A stretch of DNA of 64,000 nucleotides from DATMRF01 sp035566435 (GTDB taxonomy: Bacteria > Verrucomicrobiota > Verrucomicrobiia > Limisphaerales > UBA8199), in the NCBI GenBank assembly GCA_035566435.1, contig DATMRF010000038.1:1-64000 (forward strand), written 5' to 3'. Below, one piece after another: positions 45,684-54,114 of the stretch. Below the pieces are notes generated by a model. The model had not been told where the DNA came from. It searched no databases and saw only the letters and a list, made by a program, of their open reading frames with translations. Numbering within the stretch: position 1 is the stretch's first letter; each line of letters begins with the position of its first letter. The position numbers and the translations under genes were made by a program.

Positions 45684-46502
45684 TTAGGGCGTATTCGGCT
45701 GCAGGATGGTGTTGGGACCCGGGTTGACGCTGGTGGGCGTCGGGTCGCCGCTGTTGCGGAGTTGGTCGCGCAGTTTGGCGCTGCTCAACTGCTGCACGCT
45801 GCCGTCGGTGATGAGGGCGTTGCCATTTTGCTGGTGCATATTAGCCGTCCAGCAAGGGGTCACGACGTTGGCTCCAAAGTTTGTGCCCAGGGAGGCGGCG
45901 GTGTTGGGTCCGTTGCCGTAGCCTTGGGTGGGGAAGGTCGCCGGGAGTGTCGTGGCGCCAGGGGCGCTGCCATAGATGTTACGGTCGCCCGCGAGCATCA
46001 TCTGCGGATACGCATCGCTGGCGTCAACCCCAATGAAGTAGGAGATCTTCCAGTTGTTGAAGTAGCCGTTGTCAACTGTGCTGCTGGGGGGCGGCGGGTT
46101 GCCCATGTAGAAGTTTGTGTGGGCGTTATGCGCGTTGTCCGTAGGGCACGTGACAATCTTGGGCGTGCTGAGCTCGTTAGACATGACGCCGAAAATCTGG
46201 TACATGTATTGGCCGCCGTTGCCTGCCAGAGTTCCCGGGGCGCGCGTGAACGCGACCTGGTTCGGCGGGCCGCCATTAGCAACCGGGACCGTCATGGGAT
46301 ACTGGTCATTATTGTCTAGCGCCCAGGTTTTAAATGCCAGGCCGACTTGTTTCAGGTTGTTGGTGCAGCTAATGCGTTGAGCGCGCGCTTTGGCGCGAGC
46401 CAGCGCCGGCAGCAACATGGCCGCCAATATAGCGATGATGGCGATCACGACGAGCAACTCGATCAGCGTGAACGCCTGGATTTTCTTGCGTAGGTTCTTC
46501 AT
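45684..46502 (-). CDS. pseudopilin-type (prepilin signal) protein, DUF1559-like
   Basis: A 272-aa protein starting at ATG 46502 (MKNLRKKIQAFTLIELL). A class III signal, A-FTLIELLVV, with Glu5 after the cleavage site, is followed by a hydrophobic helix, a CTNNLKQVGLAFKTWALDN block, and a C-terminal GNALITDGSVQQ segment, the common H-x-x-DG-like end of this large verrucomicrobial/planctomycete family. It is probably processed by prepilin peptidase and displayed through a type II/IV-like system; no assembly genes are nearby. Terminated by 45630-45655. Confidence 0.9.
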   Translation of the reverse strand: MKNLRKKIQAFTLIELLVVIAIIAILAAMLLPALARAKARAQRISCTNNLKQVGLAFKTWALDNNDQYPMTVPVANGGPPNQVAFTRAPGTLAGNGGQYMYQIFGVMSNELSTPKIVTCPTDNAHNAHTNFYMGNPPPPSSTVDNGYFNNWKISYFIGVDASDAYPQMMLAGDRNIYGSAPGATTLPATFPTQGYGNGPNTAASLGTNFGANVVTPCWTANMHQQNGNALITDGSVQQLSSAKLRDQLRNSGDPTPTSVNPGPNTILQPNTP

Positions 46503-46670
46503 AACTTTGCTGGTTTTGGTTTGTTTGGCAGACAGCCTGCGAACTGTGACTAATTCTTTCCACGCTGTCAAACCGATTCTACCATTTTCTTAGCAGTGCT
46601 GATGCCATTACACCATTTTTGCGGAAAACCTAGGGAAACGTGAAATCCCGCTCTTCCAAAGCCGTGTAGG

Positions 46671-46709
46671 ACGCGTGATTTTCACGCATTTTGCGTGAAA
46701 ATCACGCGT
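46671..46709. repeat. perfect 18-bp inverted repeat with 3-nt loop
   Basis: ACGCGTGATTTTCACGCA at 46671-46688 and its exact complement at 46692-46709, with loop TTT. It lies 170 bp upstream of the pseudopilin start in a 450-bp gap. No T tract follows on either side. Confidence 0.85.
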
Positions 46710-46798
46710 TCCCAACGTCAACCCGCGGAAATTTTAGAATGTTCGTATGCGGTTTCATAAACCGTTCTTCTTCGCCGACATTCCCGCACCGGTTTCAT

Positions 46799-46945
46799 GC
46801 TTCCGTGTCCTGTCATGCGTCATGTAGCGGTAGCGGGTGACAGGTGCCACATGTCAAGTGTCGGATTTCACGCATCACGCTTACCCGACACTTGCCCCCC
46901 CCACCTGAGACTTGATCCATGACATTTGGCCCCTGACACATCCCA
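46799..46945. repeat. short-period repeats upstream of the phosphoesterase 3' end
   Basis: Words such as GTGCCACATGTCAAGTGTCGG, TTTCACGCATCACGC and CCTGAGACTTGATCCATGACA, closely like those at 43634-43783 and 49441-49480. The rest of the 46503-46955 gap holds no gene. Confidence 0.75.
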
Positions 46946-46955
46946 TGCCCCCGCC

Positions 46956-48899
46956 CTACCGCGACGCCACCACCGCCACTTTCCCATCAGAATCAGTCGC
47001 CAGGGCCGCGTTCGCGCTCAGGGGCGCCACGGTATTCATCACGCCGACCCCGAATTTGTACTGCCATTGGATCGAGCCGCTCCGGCTGTCGAGGGCAAAC
47101 AGCAATCCATTCTTGGTGCCATAGAAGACGGTTCCATCCTTCTCGACGAGCATGCCGGAATTGATGTCGTAGCCAAAATGGGCGTTGAGCTCCCACAACT
47201 CTTGCGGGGCGGAGGCTGCGGTCGAGAACGCATAGAAAAAATCGTTCATAGAGCGAACATAGAACCGATCTTGGTCCCCGGAAAGGCCGATGGATTCGCG
47301 GACAACAAATTGGCCCGTCCGCCAGATTTGCTCTCCGGTAGCCGCTTTGAGGGCGGTCATTTTCCGGTCCGGCGCCACAATGAAAACACTGCCGTTCGCG
47401 GCAACGGGCCAGCAAGCGGCCGGTGACAGCAGCGTGCCAAGCTGGTTTCCCTGCCATTTCCACTCCAGCTTCCAGGTTTCCGCGTCCAACGCGAAGAGAT
47501 GTCCGTCCCAGGCGCCGAAGATCACTTTGCCGTCGTATAGCAGCGGCTTGGTCCCGACAAATCCCCCCAGGCCGTCGAATTCCCAGGCCGGCTTGCCATG
47601 AGCGAGGTCGAGCGCGCGGAATTTTCCTTCGCTCGAACCGATATAAACCCTTTCGCCGTCAACTGTCGGCGAAGCGACGATCGGCCGGCCCGTCTTAAAC
47701 CGCCATACCCGACTGCCGTTCGTCGCGTTAAGGGTGTAAACGCTTCCATCGCAACAGGCAAACGCGACCACTTCAGGACCCCTGCGACCGGGACCACCGG
47801 GGCCGCCGACGTCCGGCGTGGAATAGACGGCGCCTTGAGCCTTGAACCGCCAGCGCACTTTGCCGGATTGCAGATCGAAGGCATACGCGGTTCCAGAGGC
47901 ATCGCCGACGATCCCAATCCCGTTCCAGAGCATGGGAGCGCTGGCGATCGTGAAGCCGGTCTTGAACGACCACCGCTCGGTCACCCCCGGAAAGCGCTCG
48001 TTTATGGAGAAGTCGGGGCGCGGATAGTGATTCGTATCGCTGGCGTACTTGTGTTGCTGCAGGGTCACCGAGCACCAGGCAGGCTTGGTTTCCTGTCCGG
48101 TGATGCGCTCACAGAAACTCATTCGTCCGTCCTTCACCTCGACGAGGTTGTAGCCCCCGGCAAGTTTGGCGGCGCGGAGGTTCGAGCGCCCCATCACCCC
48201 AGGCACACTTTCGAACAGGAGCTGGCGGTTGGCGTGGCCGTGGCCGCACAGCACGACCTGCGTGTTGTACTTCTTGAGCAGGTCCAGCACCAAGTACCAA
48301 TTGGCGATGCTGTCATCGATTGGATAGTGGGTGACGAAAACCACTGGCTGGTCTTTGCTCCGCAGCTTCGTAAGCGTCCGGTCGAGCCAGCGCACGTCCT
48401 GCGGCGACCAGTGCCCGTCCCCCATCTTCATAATCGGCCCCTCGTGTATTCCAAAGAATCGAAACGGGCCTTGGTCAAAGACAAACCGGTCCTCCTTCCA
48501 CAGCGGAGGAAAATCCGCCGCACCGGATTCCGACCACTTCGTGTCGTGATTCCCCGGGATGAGGTGATAAGGCACCTTCAGCCCATCCAAAATCTCCTTG
48601 GCCAGCTGGAGCTGCTCCCGCGAACCGTATTCGGTAATGTCCCCTGAGATAACGACGAAGCTTAGACCGGTGAGCGTGTTGAGGTCGCGCACAGTGGCGC
48701 GCAAATCCTCAGCGCCGGTGCCCGAGCCCACATGCGTATAGGTCAGGAAAGCAAAACGGAAAGCGTCCGGTCCTGCCGCCAGCGCCAGCGGGCATACGAG
48801 CCACAGCAATAGACAGGAGCGTAAAGCGAGTGAAAAGCGATTCCGCGTGAGTCGGATATTGTGCGCTGCGCAGCGGGAATGCAAGTCAATCAATATCAT
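46956..48899 (-). CDS. metallophosphoesterase fused to a PQQ-type beta-propeller
   Basis: A 647-aa secreted protein. A hydrophobic signal segment (LALRSCLLLWLVCPLALA) precedes a calcineurin-like phosphoesterase domain (about 45-280) with GDITEYG, GNHD, VTHYPI and CGHGHANRQ. The first metal motif, normally DxH, reads YTH, so an expected metal ligand Asp is replaced by Tyr. The C-terminal half (about 330-647) is a PQQ/outer-membrane-protein-B-like propeller with repeated blades (GSVYTLNATNGSRVWRFKTG, DGHLFALDAETWKLEWKW). Whether it still hydrolyses phosphate is doubtful; it may bind a ligand. Its ATG overlaps the possible upstream start of the divergent gene. Confidence 0.85.
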   Translation of the reverse strand: MILIDLHSRCAAHNIRLTRNRFSLALRSCLLLWLVCPLALAAGPDAFRFAFLTYTHVGSGTGAEDLRATVRDLNTLTGLSFVVISGDITEYGSREQLQLAKEILDGLKVPYHLIPGNHDTKWSESGAADFPPLWKEDRFVFDQGPFRFFGIHEGPIMKMGDGHWSPQDVRWLDRTLTKLRSKDQPVVFVTHYPIDDSIANWYLVLDLLKKYNTQVVLCGHGHANRQLLFESVPGVMGRSNLRAAKLAGGYNLVEVKDGRMSFCERITGQETKPAWCSVTLQQHKYASDTNHYPRPDFSINERFPGVTERWSFKTGFTIASAPMLWNGIGIVGDASGTAYAFDLQSGKVRWRFKAQGAVYSTPDVGGPGGPGRRGPEVVAFACCDGSVYTLNATNGSRVWRFKTGRPIVASPTVDGERVYIGSSEGKFRALDLAHGKPAWEFDGLGGFVGTKPLLYDGKVIFGAWDGHLFALDAETWKLEWKWQGNQLGTLLSPAACWPVAANGSVFIVAPDRKMTALKAATGEQIWRTGQFVVRESIGLSGDQDRFYVRSMNDFFYAFSTAASAPQELWELNAHFGYDINSGMLVEKDGTVFYGTKNGLLFALDSRSGSIQWQYKFGVGVMNTVAPLSANAALATDSDGKVAVVASR

Positions 48900-48948
48900 G
48901 GAAATTCCGGTTGAATCGCCGCCCTCCCTCCCCGAGACTCGCCACTCG

Positions 48949-51207
48949 ATGGATGGTATCCACAAATCCAACCGGCGCGCGCTGTTGTTATCGCTCCTTC
49001 TGGGGATGGTGACCCTGGTTGTTTTCTGGCCCGCCCTCGACAACGACTTCACAAGATTCGATGATGGCGCCTACGTGGTGCACAACCCTCAGGTACTGAA
49101 AGGCTTGAGCTGGGCGGGAACTACCTGGGCCTTTCGGACTGGGAGCGAGGCCAATTGGCATCCTCTGACCTGGTTGTCGCACATGTTGGATGTGCAACTG
49201 TTTGGGCTGAACCCGAGAGGGCACCACTTCACCAATCTGCTTTTTCATACCGTGAATACGGTTCTGTTGTTCCTGCTCCTGTGGCGGCTCACGACTGCCC
49301 GGTGGCGCAGCGCCTTTGTCGCCGCCTTGTTCGCTCTCCACCCCTTGCATGTGGAATCGGTCGCCTGGGTGGCGGAGCGCAAGGACGTCCTGAGCACGTT
49401 CTTCTTTCTGCTCACGTTGCTGGCATACGCGCGGCACGCGAACACCCGTGCCGAGTGTCAAATGTCGAGTGCCACGTTTCACGCCTCACGCTTCTACTCC
49501 CTGGCGCTTCTTTTCTTCGCCTTGGGCCTGATGTGCAAGCCGATGCTCGTGACGACCCCTTTCGTACTGCTTTTATTGGATTTCTGGCCCCTGCGGCGGG
49601 TAAAGTGCTCCAGTTCGAACGAAGGGCTGGCTTTAGGGGGTTCAGGTTCAGAGGTGGAGGCTCCGGTTGATCCGGCAATGCAGAGGACGCTAAGGGAACT
49701 GTTGTGGGAGAAGATGCCATTTTTCGCGCTGGCAACGATTTCCTGCGTCATTACGCTGCTGGTGCAGGTCAAAGCAAGGTATCTGGGCCTGACACTCACC
49801 TCCAGGATTTCAAACGCGATTGTTTCCTATTGGCTGTACTTGGAGAAATTGTTTTGGCCCGTCGATTTGGCGGTGTATTACCCCCATCCACAGACGGTCC
49901 ACGGCGGGCCGGCATGGTCGGCTTGGGAAGTGTTGCTGGCGGTCTCTTTGCTCGTCGCGATATCCTTGGTTGCCTTGGTCCGATTTCGGCGCAGTCCTTG
50001 GCTCACCACCGGTTGGTTTTGGTATCTTGGCACCCTGGTGCCGGTGATTGGTTTGGTTCAGGTCGGTGGCCAGGCCATGGCTGACCGTTACACCTATATC
50101 CCGTCCATCGGCTTGCTCATCCTGGTCGTTTGGGGGGCGGCGGAAGCCTGTGCGGCCCGTCAGTGGTTGCGATGGGCGCTGCCCGCCGCGGGCGTCGCGG
50201 CGCTAGCCATCCTGTCGGTGGTGGCTCAGACCCAACTGCGGTATTGGAAAGACGATTTTACGTTGTTCTCGCATGCACTGGAGGTGACAAAGGGCAACTC
50301 TGTGGCGTACTACCACACCGGGTGGGTCCTGGCCGACCAGGGCAAGACCGACCTTGCCATGGAGCGCTTCCGCCAGGCAGTGGCCATTAGCCCGTCGTAC
50401 GCCGCTCCCTACGTCGATATGGGATTGCTCTTTGAAAAGGCGGGCAGAACCAACGAGGCGGTCGAAATGGCCCGCCTGGCCTGCCGGGCAGCGCCGACAG
50501 CCGAACAATACCACAACCACTTGGGAACCCTCCTCTGGCGGCTGGGTCAAAAGGACGAAGCCATCCACGCCTACGAAGCCGCGGTGCGTTGTCGGCGGGA
50601 CTATACCGATGCCCAATATAACCTGGGCACCTGCCTGACCGATGTGGGCCGTTGGTCCGATGCCGTCGGGCACTTGGCGGCGGCTGTGCGGCTCACGCCG
50701 GAGGACACCGAGACGCGGACGTCTTTGGGAGAGGCACTGCTCCGGCTCGGGCGCCTGAGTGATGCGGAAGAGCAGTTCAACACGCTAGCTCGCCTTTGCC
50801 CAACCAACGGAGAGGTCCAATTGAAGCTCGGCGTGGTCCTGTTGCAGCAATACAAGCTCGACGACGCCCTGCCACGGTTCCGGGAGGCGGTGAGACTGGA
50901 GCCCGGCTCAGTGGAGGCACTCAATGGGCTGGCCTGGTTGTTGGCCACGCATCCGCGCGCGGAAATGAGAAACGGCGCCGAAGCGGTTCGCTTGGCCGAA
51001 CGGGCTTGCGAGCTGAGCGGAGGTAAAGACGCCCGTTTCTGCAGCACGCTGGACGCGGCTTACGCCGAGGCGGGAAGATTCCCGGACGCCCTCCGCACCG
51101 CCGAGAAGGCTCGTGACCTGGCCCTGGCCGCCGGCAGGAAGGAACTCGCGGACGCCGCCCAGGCTCGGCTCGCTCTCTACCGCAAACAGCAGCCGTTCCA
51201 TCAGTGA
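48949..51207 (+). CDS. TMTC-like membrane protein with C-terminal TPR domain
   Basis: A 752-aa protein with about ten transmembrane helices in residues 10-455, then seven or so TPR units (about 465-740, e.g. AYYHTGWVLADQGKTDLAMERFRQAVAISP). The opening FWPALDNDFTRFDDGAYVVHNP and HPLHVESVAWVAERKDVLS are hallmarks of the TMTC/DUF1736-type family, which in eukaryotes O-mannosylates proteins; bacterial members are uncharacterised. Two stretches (about 165-183, 219-245) are non-conserved insertions, the first repeat-derived. Start ATG 48949 is preferred to 48898, which would overlap the divergent gene's own start. Confidence 0.82.
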   Translation: MDGIHKSNRRALLLSLLLGMVTLVVFWPALDNDFTRFDDGAYVVHNPQVLKGLSWAGTTWAFRTGSEANWHPLTWLSHMLDVQLFGLNPRGHHFTNLLFHTVNTVLLFLLLWRLTTARWRSAFVAALFALHPLHVESVAWVAERKDVLSTFFFLLTLLAYARHANTRAECQMSSATFHASRFYSLALLFFALGLMCKPMLVTTPFVLLLLDFWPLRRVKCSSSNEGLALGGSGSEVEAPVDPAMQRTLRELLWEKMPFFALATISCVITLLVQVKARYLGLTLTSRISNAIVSYWLYLEKLFWPVDLAVYYPHPQTVHGGPAWSAWEVLLAVSLLVAISLVALVRFRRSPWLTTGWFWYLGTLVPVIGLVQVGGQAMADRYTYIPSIGLLILVVWGAAEACAARQWLRWALPAAGVAALAILSVVAQTQLRYWKDDFTLFSHALEVTKGNSVAYYHTGWVLADQGKTDLAMERFRQAVAISPSYAAPYVDMGLLFEKAGRTNEAVEMARLACRAAPTAEQYHNHLGTLLWRLGQKDEAIHAYEAAVRCRRDYTDAQYNLGTCLTDVGRWSDAVGHLAAAVRLTPEDTETRTSLGEALLRLGRLSDAEEQFNTLARLCPTNGEVQLKLGVVLLQQYKLDDALPRFREAVRLEPGSVEALNGLAWLLATHPRAEMRNGAEAVRLAERACELSGGKDARFCSTLDAAYAEAGRFPDALRTAEKARDLALAAGRKELADAAQARLALYRKQQPFHQ

Positions 51208-51242
51208 CCCGCCACGGTTTTTCCTTTTCCAAACCACTCGAC

Positions 51243-51842
51243 ATGGGCCAGATTGTCGCCGACATGACCCCGGCCGTTTTCTTGGACCGTGATGGCACAT
51301 TGAACGAAGAAAGGCATTACCTCCATCGCCCCGAGGATGTTGTGGTGTTCCCAGGGGCCGGCGCCGCGCTGAAACGGCTGCAGGATGGTGGTTTCAAGCT
51401 GTTTATCGTTTCCAACCAATCTGGCGTCGGCCGCGGGTATTTCACGCTCGCGGACGTGGAGCGGGTCAACCAGCGGTTGTTGGACGAACTGGCTTCAGCG
51501 GGGGTGCGCTTCGAGAAGATTTACGTCGCGCCCGAAGCTCCCGAGGCGCCCAGCCGCGGGCGCAAACCTTCGCCTCAGTTCCTGTTTGATGCGCGGGACG
51601 CGTTTGGCGTGGACCTGCCGCAAAGCTATGTGATAGGCGATAAACTCATCGATTTGGAGACAGGCTGGAACGCAGGAGTGAAACGGTGTATTCTGGTGCG
51701 CACCGGCTACGGCGCGGAAACCGAGCGGACGGCAGCAGGCAAACTCGCCCATGCGACAATCGTGGACGACCTTCAGACAGCGGCGACATGGATCCTGGGC
51801 ACCGCCGGGCCGCCGACAGAAGAAAAACCGGTGATGAAATAG
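51243..51842 (+). CDS. HAD-family D,D-heptose 1,7-bisphosphate phosphatase-like protein
   Basis: A 199-aa HAD-IIIA protein. FLDRDGTLNEERHYL is the nucleophile motif with DxDGT, IVSNQSGVGRGYF is the GmhB-type motif II region, RGRKPSP supplies the Lys, and VIGDKLIDLETGWNAG is the last motif. It fits D-glycero-D-manno-heptose-1,7-bisphosphate 7-phosphatase of the LPS heptose pathway. The zinc loop of typical GmhB (CxH...CxC) is replaced by APEAPEAPS without Cys or His, so the substrate may differ. Start ATG 51243, with ATG 51264 possible. Confidence 0.82.
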   Translation: MGQIVADMTPAVFLDRDGTLNEERHYLHRPEDVVVFPGAGAALKRLQDGGFKLFIVSNQSGVGRGYFTLADVERVNQRLLDELASAGVRFEKIYVAPEAPEAPSRGRKPSPQFLFDARDAFGVDLPQSYVIGDKLIDLETGWNAGVKRCILVRTGYGAETERTAAGKLAHATIVDDLQTAATWILGTAGPPTEEKPVMK

Positions 51843-51917
51843 CTTACTCGGATGATATCGGTACCAACTCGCCTTATGGCGTTCGACCCGTCGCTTGCCG
51901 ACCTTGGCCCTGAACCT

Positions 51918-51953
51918 GCCTTTTTCCTTTATCCTTCATCCTTTATCCCTTTC
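51918..51953. repeat. TTTATCC-type short repeat before glmS
   Basis: CCTTTATCCTTCATCCTTT followed by ATCCCTTTCC, ending 8 bp before the glmS ATG. Same layout as the repeats before other genes in the window. Confidence 0.7.
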
Positions 51954-51961
51954 CAACTCCC

Positions 51962-53821
51962 ATGTGTGGCATCGTAGGTTATATCGGCAGACAGCAGGCA
52001 GCGCCGTTGCTGCTCGACGGCCTCCGCCGGCTCGAATACCGCGGATACGACTCCGCGGGCCTGTGCACGCTCTCGGACGGCGCGTTGCAGGTGCGTAAAT
52101 GCGTCGGACGAGTCGCGCGACTCACCGAGCTGCTCGGGCAACGGCCCCTCGACGGTTGCGTCGGCATTAGTCATACGCGCTGGGCGACGCATGGCCGGCC
52201 CAGCGACGCCAATGCCCATCCGCATCTCGACAACTCGGGTCGGCTGGCGCTGGTCCACAACGGCATCATCGAAAACTACGCCGCGCTGCGCCAAAGACTG
52301 GTCCGCCTCGGTCACAAATTCCTGTCCCAAACCGATACCGAGGTGCTGTCCCATTTGGTGGGCGATCACGTTAACCGCCGGATCGCGACAGGCCGGCCGC
52401 TGAGCGCCGAACTGGTCGCTGACGCCATTTTCACCGCCACGAACGAAGCCACGGGCACCTACGCGATCGCCGTGCTCCACGCGGGTTTGCCCGGCCGGCT
52501 CTTTGGCGCCCGGCGCGGTTCACCGCTGGTGGTCGGCCTGGGCGAGGGCGAAACCTTCCTCGCCAGCGACGTTTCCCCCATCGTCGCGCACACGCGCAAA
52601 GTGGTCTATTTGCAGGACGGGGACATCCTCACCGTCGCGGACGGTGCGTGCGCCGTTCTAGCTGATGGCAGAGCGGCCCGACGCCCGGTCAGCATGGTGC
52701 GCTGGTCGGCCGAAGCCGCCGAACGCGGCAAATTCCCACACTACATGCTCAAGGAAATCTATGAGCAGCCCGACCGCGTCGCCGATGTGCTGGCGCTGAC
52801 ACTGCGCGCCAAGACCGGGTCCGTGGCCTTTACCGAATCGGCCTTGAGCGAAACGGCGCTGGCGAAAGTGAAACGCCTGTTGCTGGTGGCCTGCGGCACG
52901 AGCTGGCATGCCGCCTTGGCCGGGGAATACGTCATCGAATCACTCGCGCGCGTGCCGGTGGAAGTCGAGTGCGCCAGCGAGATGCGCTACCGGCACCGGC
53001 CTTTGGAAAAGGGAACTTTGGTGATCTCGATTTCCCAGTCCGGCGAGACCGCGGACACCCTGGCGGCGATCCGCGGAGCCCGGGCCGAGGGCGCGCGGGC
53101 GCTGGCCATCGTCAATGTCGCCGGCTCGACCATTGCCCGCGAGTCCGACGCCGATATCCAGATGCGGGCCGGGCCGGAGATCGGGGTGGCCTCGACCAAG
53201 GCCTTCGAGATGCAGGTGCTTTGGCTCACACTGCTGGGCCTGGCGCTGGGCCGGCAGCATGGGCATGTTTCTCCCGCTGAAGGCCGCAAGCTCGTTCGCG
53301 AACTACAAGCCATTCCCGGCAAGCTGCGGACAATCCTGTCCGCCAATTCGCGCATCCGGGCCATCGCCAGAAAATACGCGCGCTTCGAGGACTTCCTGTT
53401 CATGGGGCGCCAGTTCAACTTTCCGATTGCGCTTGAAGGCGCGCTCAAACTGAAGGAGATCTCCTACATCCACGCCGAAGGCTATCCGTCCGCCGAAATG
53501 AAACACGGCCCGATTGCCTTGGTGTCGCCCGAATTCCCGAGCGTGTTCGTCGTGCCGCGCGACGCCATGTACGAAAAAAACATGAGCAACGTCGAGGAAA
53601 TCAAAGCCCGCAAAGGCCCCATCATCGCCGTCGCGACCGAAGGCGACGAAGAGATCGCACGGAAAGCGGACGACGTGTTTTACATTCCGCGCACGCTGGA
53701 CTGCCTCCAGCCGCTGCTGACCGCCGTCCCGCTCCAGCTCCTGGCCTACCACATCGCCGTCCAGCGCGGCTGCGACGTGGATAAGCCAAGGAATCTGGCA
53801 AAATCAGTGACGGTGGAATAA
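51962..53821 (+). CDS. glmS: glutamine--fructose-6-phosphate aminotransferase (isomerizing)
   Basis: A 619-aa GlmS. It begins MCGIVGYIGRQQ, so Cys2 becomes the N-terminal nucleophile after Met removal. The class II glutaminase domain (to about 240; RLEYRGYDSAGL, HTRWATHG) is followed by two SIS domains (about 290-430 and 465-610; CGTSWHAALAGEYVIES, SQSGETADTLAAI, STKAFEMQ) and ends in the conserved DKPRNLAKSVTVE. It makes glucosamine-6-phosphate for peptidoglycan and LPS. No ribozyme fold was seen upstream; only the short repeat is present there. Confidence 0.96.
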   Translation: MCGIVGYIGRQQAAPLLLDGLRRLEYRGYDSAGLCTLSDGALQVRKCVGRVARLTELLGQRPLDGCVGISHTRWATHGRPSDANAHPHLDNSGRLALVHNGIIENYAALRQRLVRLGHKFLSQTDTEVLSHLVGDHVNRRIATGRPLSAELVADAIFTATNEATGTYAIAVLHAGLPGRLFGARRGSPLVVGLGEGETFLASDVSPIVAHTRKVVYLQDGDILTVADGACAVLADGRAARRPVSMVRWSAEAAERGKFPHYMLKEIYEQPDRVADVLALTLRAKTGSVAFTESALSETALAKVKRLLLVACGTSWHAALAGEYVIESLARVPVEVECASEMRYRHRPLEKGTLVISISQSGETADTLAAIRGARAEGARALAIVNVAGSTIARESDADIQMRAGPEIGVASTKAFEMQVLWLTLLGLALGRQHGHVSPAEGRKLVRELQAIPGKLRTILSANSRIRAIARKYARFEDFLFMGRQFNFPIALEGALKLKEISYIHAEGYPSAEMKHGPIALVSPEFPSVFVVPRDAMYEKNMSNVEEIKARKGPIIAVATEGDEEIARKADDVFYIPRTLDCLQPLLTAVPLQLLAYHIAVQRGCDVDKPRNLAKSVTVE

Positions 53822-53854
53822 TAAGCTGGTGAAGGACAACAAGCTGTACTCCGG

Positions 53855-53955
53855 TGATAAAGTTGGAAACCAGGTAATAAAATTGGAAACTCAGGAATAA
53901 AAATGGAAACTGGAGGGCTTCCACCGGGCCCTGCGCAGGGAATAAAGTTGGAAAC
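53855..53955. repeat. four AATAAAGTTGGAAAC repeats
   Basis: Copies end at 53870, 53890, 53910 and 53955. The first three are spaced exactly 20 bp; the fourth follows a GGGCCCTGCGCAGGG palindromic interlude. Multiple 20-bp repeats of this kind are typical of IS21-type transposon ends, but no transposase is near, so this may be a relic. Confidence 0.7.
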
Positions 53956-54114
53956 CGATGTAACCCTTTCAACGTGCCGAAAGCAGCCACCTGCTGGGTA
54001 TTGGGCTGTGTCCGAGGTAAACAAGGGCGACTTGCAACAATTCGCTCGGTTAGTGCGGCAGGAGGCGTCGGCAGAGATTGTCAGATGACAGCAGGCTTCG
54101 GCCAGCGGTACTGG

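Noticed and set aside
51842..51961. glmS ribozyme or riboswitch
   Set aside because: Only about 120 bp are available and no pseudoknot-forming pattern was recognised; the TTTATCC repeat fills the last 45 bp.
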